NCBI RefSeq assembly: GCF_022829465.1
Contig: NZ_JAKSXZ010000035.1
Span: 1 to 35,878 of the forward strand
Direction of reading: 5' to 3'
Length of the DNA stretch: 35,878 bases
Source: Methylobacterium sp. J-067
GTDB lineage: Bacteria; Pseudomonadota; Alphaproteobacteria; Rhizobiales; Beijerinckiaceae
The notes under the pieces are model-generated. The model did no database searches, was not told where the DNA came from, and saw only the letters and a list, made by a program, of their open reading frames with translations. A program made the position numbers and the translations under genes. This document shows, in pieces, positions 33,752 to 35,878 of the stretch. The first letter of the stretch is position 1; each line of letters opens with the position of its first letter.

Positions 33752-34639
33752 CTATTCCGCCGCCATCGGCATCGGCGGCGCCTTCGTGCCGGGGAAGCCC
33801 TCCTCGATGGGCAGGCTCGGATCGCGGGACCACTCGTTCCACGATCCGAAATAGAGCTTCACGTCCTTGATGCCGGCTTCCTTCAGGGCCACCAGCGTGT
33901 TCGAGGCACGCGCGCCCTTGAAGCAGTAGAGGACGACCGGCGTGTCCGCGTCGATGCCGACGGTGGCGCATTCGGCGAGGATTTCCTCCTTCGCCTTCAG
34001 CATCTTGCCGGCGGAGGTCGGCTTCATCATCCGGTACCATTCGATCCAGCGGGCGCCGGGGATGCGGCCCTTGCGGGGGCAGAAATCCTTGCCGTAGGGC
34101 GAGGAAGAGGTGCCGACCCACTCGTCCACGTCGCGGGTGTCGAGCTTCACGACCGCCTCGTCCGCCACCGCCGCCTTCATGCCGTCGAGGTCCACGAAGA
34201 GCGAGGCCGCCGCCGGATCGACCGGGAAGGTCTTGGGGCTCGGCACGGTCGCCTCGTCCGTCACCGGCTTGCCCTCGGCCGTCCAGGCCGAGAAGCCGCC
34301 GTGCAGGATCTTCACCTTCGGGTAGCCGAGATAGGTGAGCAGCGTCCAACCGCGGCAGGATTGGCCGAAGCCCGTATCCATGGAGGCTTCGTAGATCACG
34401 GCGGTCTCTTCGCCGCCGAGGCCCGCCGCGCCGAAGGTCTCGGCGAACTTGTCCTTCATCTCCAGGACGCCCTCCGGCGTCGTGGTGGCGAGGTAGGTGA
34501 AGATGTCGTGGATGTTGACCGCCCCCGCGATGTGCCCCGCCGCGTAGGCAGCGGGCGCCCGCGTATCGATCAGCACGACGCCGCCGGCCGCCAGCATTGC
34601 CTCGCATTCGGACGGAGAGATCAGCACGCTTCCGTTCAT
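33752..34639 (-). CDS. Two-domain sulfurtransferase (rhodanese, TST/MST type)
   Basis: Tandem rhodanese of 295 residues that moves sulfane sulfur from thiosulfate or 3-mercaptopyruvate to an acceptor. The N-terminal inactive domain has VVLIDTRAPAAYAAGHIAGA and LGYPKVKILHGGFSAW. The C-terminal domain has VVKLDTRDVDEW, GRIPGARWIEW and the active cysteine C239 in YCFKGARASNT. This loop differs from the CRKGVT/CGSGVT loops of classical rhodanese and mercaptopyruvate sulfurtransferase, so the donor is open. The ATG at 34639 has GGAGG six bases upstream. It converges on xoxF with a nine-base gap and no visible terminator between them. Confidence 0.87.
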   Translation of the reverse strand: MNGSVLISPSECEAMLAAGGVVLIDTRAPAAYAAGHIAGAVNIHDIFTYLATTTPEGVLEMKDKFAETFGAAGLGGEETAVIYEASMDTGFGQSCRGWTLLTYLGYPKVKILHGGFSAWTAEGKPVTDEATVPSPKTFPVDPAAASLFVDLDGMKAAVADEAVVKLDTRDVDEWVGTSSSPYGKDFCPRKGRIPGARWIEWYRMMKPTSAGKMLKAKEEILAECATVGIDADTPVVLYCFKGARASNTLVALKEAGIKDVKLYFGSWNEWSRDPSLPIEEGFPGTKAPPMPMAAE

Positions 34640-34814
34640 CCCATACCTCCCGGTCGACCGCCGAAGGCAAAGATCCGTCATCGCATGATGAGCCACGGGC
34701 GATCTCTTGGAAGAGTGCGCCCGGCTATTTTGGCCAGCAAGTCGAAGCGCGCTCAAATGTCGGGCGTGGAGCGGCGAAAGATGCGGCACGCTGCGAAGGA
34801 CTTCGGCGGACCGC

Positions 34815-35036
34815 TCACTCCTGCGGCTGGCCGCGCACGTAGCCGTGCGAGATCTGCCGCCCGCGCTCGCGGATCGCCGCGTCGGCGGCGGCGAGGTCGT
34901 CCAGCGCGTCCTCGATCGCGTGGACCAGGGCGGCCCAGCCGTCCCGCTGGTGCGCCCGGTAATAGGCCAGCGCAATGGTCTCCGCCTCGGTGGGCGTCCA
35001 GACCGGCGCAGGCAATTCGCTCGACAGCCCTCGCAT
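34815..35036 (-). CDS. Small conserved-looking protein of unknown function with a possible LexA-controlled promoter
   Basis: A 73-residue soluble protein, not recognised. It begins MRGLSSELPAPVWTPTEAE, has a likely helical middle (TIALAYYRAHQRDGWAALV, then AIEDALDDLAAADAAIRERG) and a hydrophilic tail. No signal peptide, membrane helix or metal-binding cysteines are present. ATG 35036 is chosen because GGAGG lies nine bases upstream; a TTG three codons earlier would sit on the ribosome site. On the coding strand GTTC-N7-GTTC ends only 18 bases before the start, matching the alphaproteobacterial SOS box, so DNA damage may induce it. It is separated from the rhodanese gene by about 175 bases and diverges from the DUF6894-like gene. 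Confidence 0.68.
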   Translation of the reverse strand: MRGLSSELPAPVWTPTEAETIALAYYRAHQRDGWAALVHAIEDALDDLAAADAAIRERGRQISHGYVRGQPQE

Positions 35037-35054
35037 CCCGCTCAACCTCCACTA

Positions 35055-35069
35055 GAACATATAGCGAAC
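35055..35069 (-). promoter_or_regulatory. Candidate LexA (SOS) box
   Basis: GAAC, seven bases (ATATAGC), GAAC on the plus strand, equal to GTTC-N7-GTTC on the coding strand of the 73-residue gene. This is the known consensus of LexA in Alphaproteobacteria. It overlaps a TATATG string that could be the -10 element, as in typical SOS promoters. By chance about one such match is expected in a window of this size, but under 0.01 in a spacer this short. Confidence 0.5.
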
Positions 35070-35157
35070 AAAGCGCGGCAGCCGATTCGGTTCAAGCCCC
35101 CGGCGGACGATGGCCGGAATCGCGGTGGACCTCTGTGGATGGTGAGGAAAAACGGCT

Positions 35158-35409
35158 GTGCCGACACGGCTTTACCGGTTCCACTGCGTCGGCCCCCACG
35201 GCGAGGCCGCCTTCGACCTGCGCGGCCGGCGGCTGCCGACCCTGGCGCAGGTCCGCGCCCAGGCCGACCGGGTGGCCCTCGCCCTGATGGAATCGGGCGA
35301 GGCCGACTGGACGCGCTGGATCGTCGATGTCCACGACGGAGAGGGCCGCAGGGTGCTGGTCAGGCCCTTCACACAAGCGCGAATCCGCCCGGCGGACGGG
35401 GCTCCCTAG
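35158..35409 (+). CDS. DUF6894-like small protein
   Basis: An 83-residue protein starting MPTRLYRFHCVGPHGEAAF, followed by DLRGRRLPTLAQVRAQADRV, then DWTRWIVDVHDGEGRRVLVRP. This pattern (Y-F-H start, D-x-x-G stretch, D-W-x-x-W-x-V-x-V-x-D) is typical of the DUF6894 family, many copies of which occur in Methylobacterium and related genera; function is unknown. The start is GTG with a GAGG about a dozen bases upstream. It diverges from the 73-residue gene, sharing an intergenic region of about 120 bases. Confidence 0.7.
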   Translation: MPTRLYRFHCVGPHGEAAFDLRGRRLPTLAQVRAQADRVALALMESGEADWTRWIVDVHDGEGRRVLVRPFTQARIRPADGAP

Positions 35410-35632
35410 GCGCAAGCGAGGCCGTGCGTCCCATTTCCCGCCACGATTGCATGGGCGGATAACGCGCTGTGGAAAAACGGGTTTTTTCGCCTCGACCCGC
35501 TTGGCCGAGACCCTTTCGGCCACCATCTCGCCTCAGTTCGGGGGCCGGTGTAACCTTGCCGACACAGTCTTCAGGGGCGCTTTCCGCTAAAAGTCATCTC
35601 GATCGGGACAGACTTCTGGGGTTCGCACAATT

Positions 35633-35878
35633 ATGAAGAGACTCGTCACCTCCCTGGCGATGTTCACGGCTCTCACCGCCGCCGCCACCGCCGCCGACCT
35701 TCCGCGCCGCGCTCCGCCGCCGGTGTTCACCCCGGTTCCGGTCTTCACCTGGACGGGCTTCTACGCCGGTTTCAACGCCGGTTACGGCTTCGACGCCTCG
35801 TCGAACTCGGCCAGCACGGTCATCGGCGTCTCGCCGGCCAACCGCATCTTCGCGACCGGCAACGCCCTGCAGAGCGGC
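35633..35878 (+). CDS. Outer-membrane beta-barrel protein (Omp25/RopB-like), partial
   Basis: The first 82 codons of a secreted protein cut by the right window edge. The signal peptide is MKRLVTSLAMFTALTAAATA, cleaved before ADL. A proline-rich linker (LPRRAPPPVFTPVPVF) leads to TWTGFYAGFNAGYGFDASS, the standard opening strand of rhizobial Omp25/RopB-type eight-stranded barrels. The ATG at 35633 is the only reasonable start; the ribosome site is weak (CTGGGG about 12 bases upstream). Family call is good; the rest of the gene is outside the window. Confidence 0.85.
   Translation, partial: MKRLVTSLAMFTALTAAATAADLPRRAPPPVFTPVPVFTWTGFYAGFNAGYGFDASSNSASTVIGVSPANRIFATGNALQSG

Noticed and set aside
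1..35878. CRISPR arrays, tRNA, rRNA or insertion sequences
   Set aside because: No short regularly spaced repeats, no cloverleaf-like sequence with a CCA-proximal pattern and no transposase motif were noticed on either strand; a dedicated search could still find a tRNA.

Overview
The window reads as a chromosomal segment of a high-GC alphaproteobacterium, most likely Methylobacterium or Methylorubrum. Three things point there: a XoxF-type methanol dehydrogenase with the lanthanide DxD motif, a small DUF6894-type protein, and rhizobial-style exopolysaccharide genes (ExoY, ExoF, and an ExoK/ExsH-like glycanase pair). No rRNA, tRNA, CRISPR array or intact insertion sequence was seen.

Region 1 (1-22105, all on the minus strand, so transcribed right to left) is a Wzx/Wzy-type exopolysaccharide locus. 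In transcription order it holds: ExoY-like priming sugar transferase; GT4 transferase; a short Wzz-type co-polymerase; an ExoF-like export protein; a Wzy-like polymerase; then, after an AT-rich gap, GT4, GT2, a second co-polymerase with a decayed BY-kinase domain, a polysaccharide pyruvyl transferase and another GT4; then an acyltransferase, a GT2, a Wzx-like flippase, a GT4 and two GH16 glycanases. Several neighbours overlap by 4-8 bases, which suggests translational coupling. Together the genes would prime a repeat unit on undecaprenyl phosphate, extend it with about six glycosyltransferases, decorate it with pyruvate and acyl groups, flip, polymerise and export it, and trim it outside the cell.

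Region 2 (22106-22819) is a spacer. It holds the AT-rich exoY upstream region, one possible small ORF, a decayed fragment of an NPDV-repeat protein and a strong hairpin terminator.

Region 3 (22820-30757) is a fatty-acid beta-oxidation locus. A FadL-type outer-membrane transporter diverges from merR-fadA-fadN-like-acyl-CoA dehydrogenase-SCP2. A perfect palindrome next to a promoter-like sequence upstream of merR is the likely operator.

Region 4 (30754-35878) holds an epoxide hydrolase convergent with the SCP2 gene, a solitary xoxF-like gene, a two-domain rhodanese, a 73-residue unknown protein preceded by a sequence matching the alphaproteobacterial LexA box, a DUF6894-like protein, and the start of an outer-membrane beta-barrel protein cut by the window edge.

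The best leads for something new are the possible SOS-controlled small protein, the pseudo-BY-kinase co-polymerase in a locus with two co-polymerases, and the solitary lanthanide-type xoxF. All functions are assigned by motif and family recognition from sequence alone; no database search was run.
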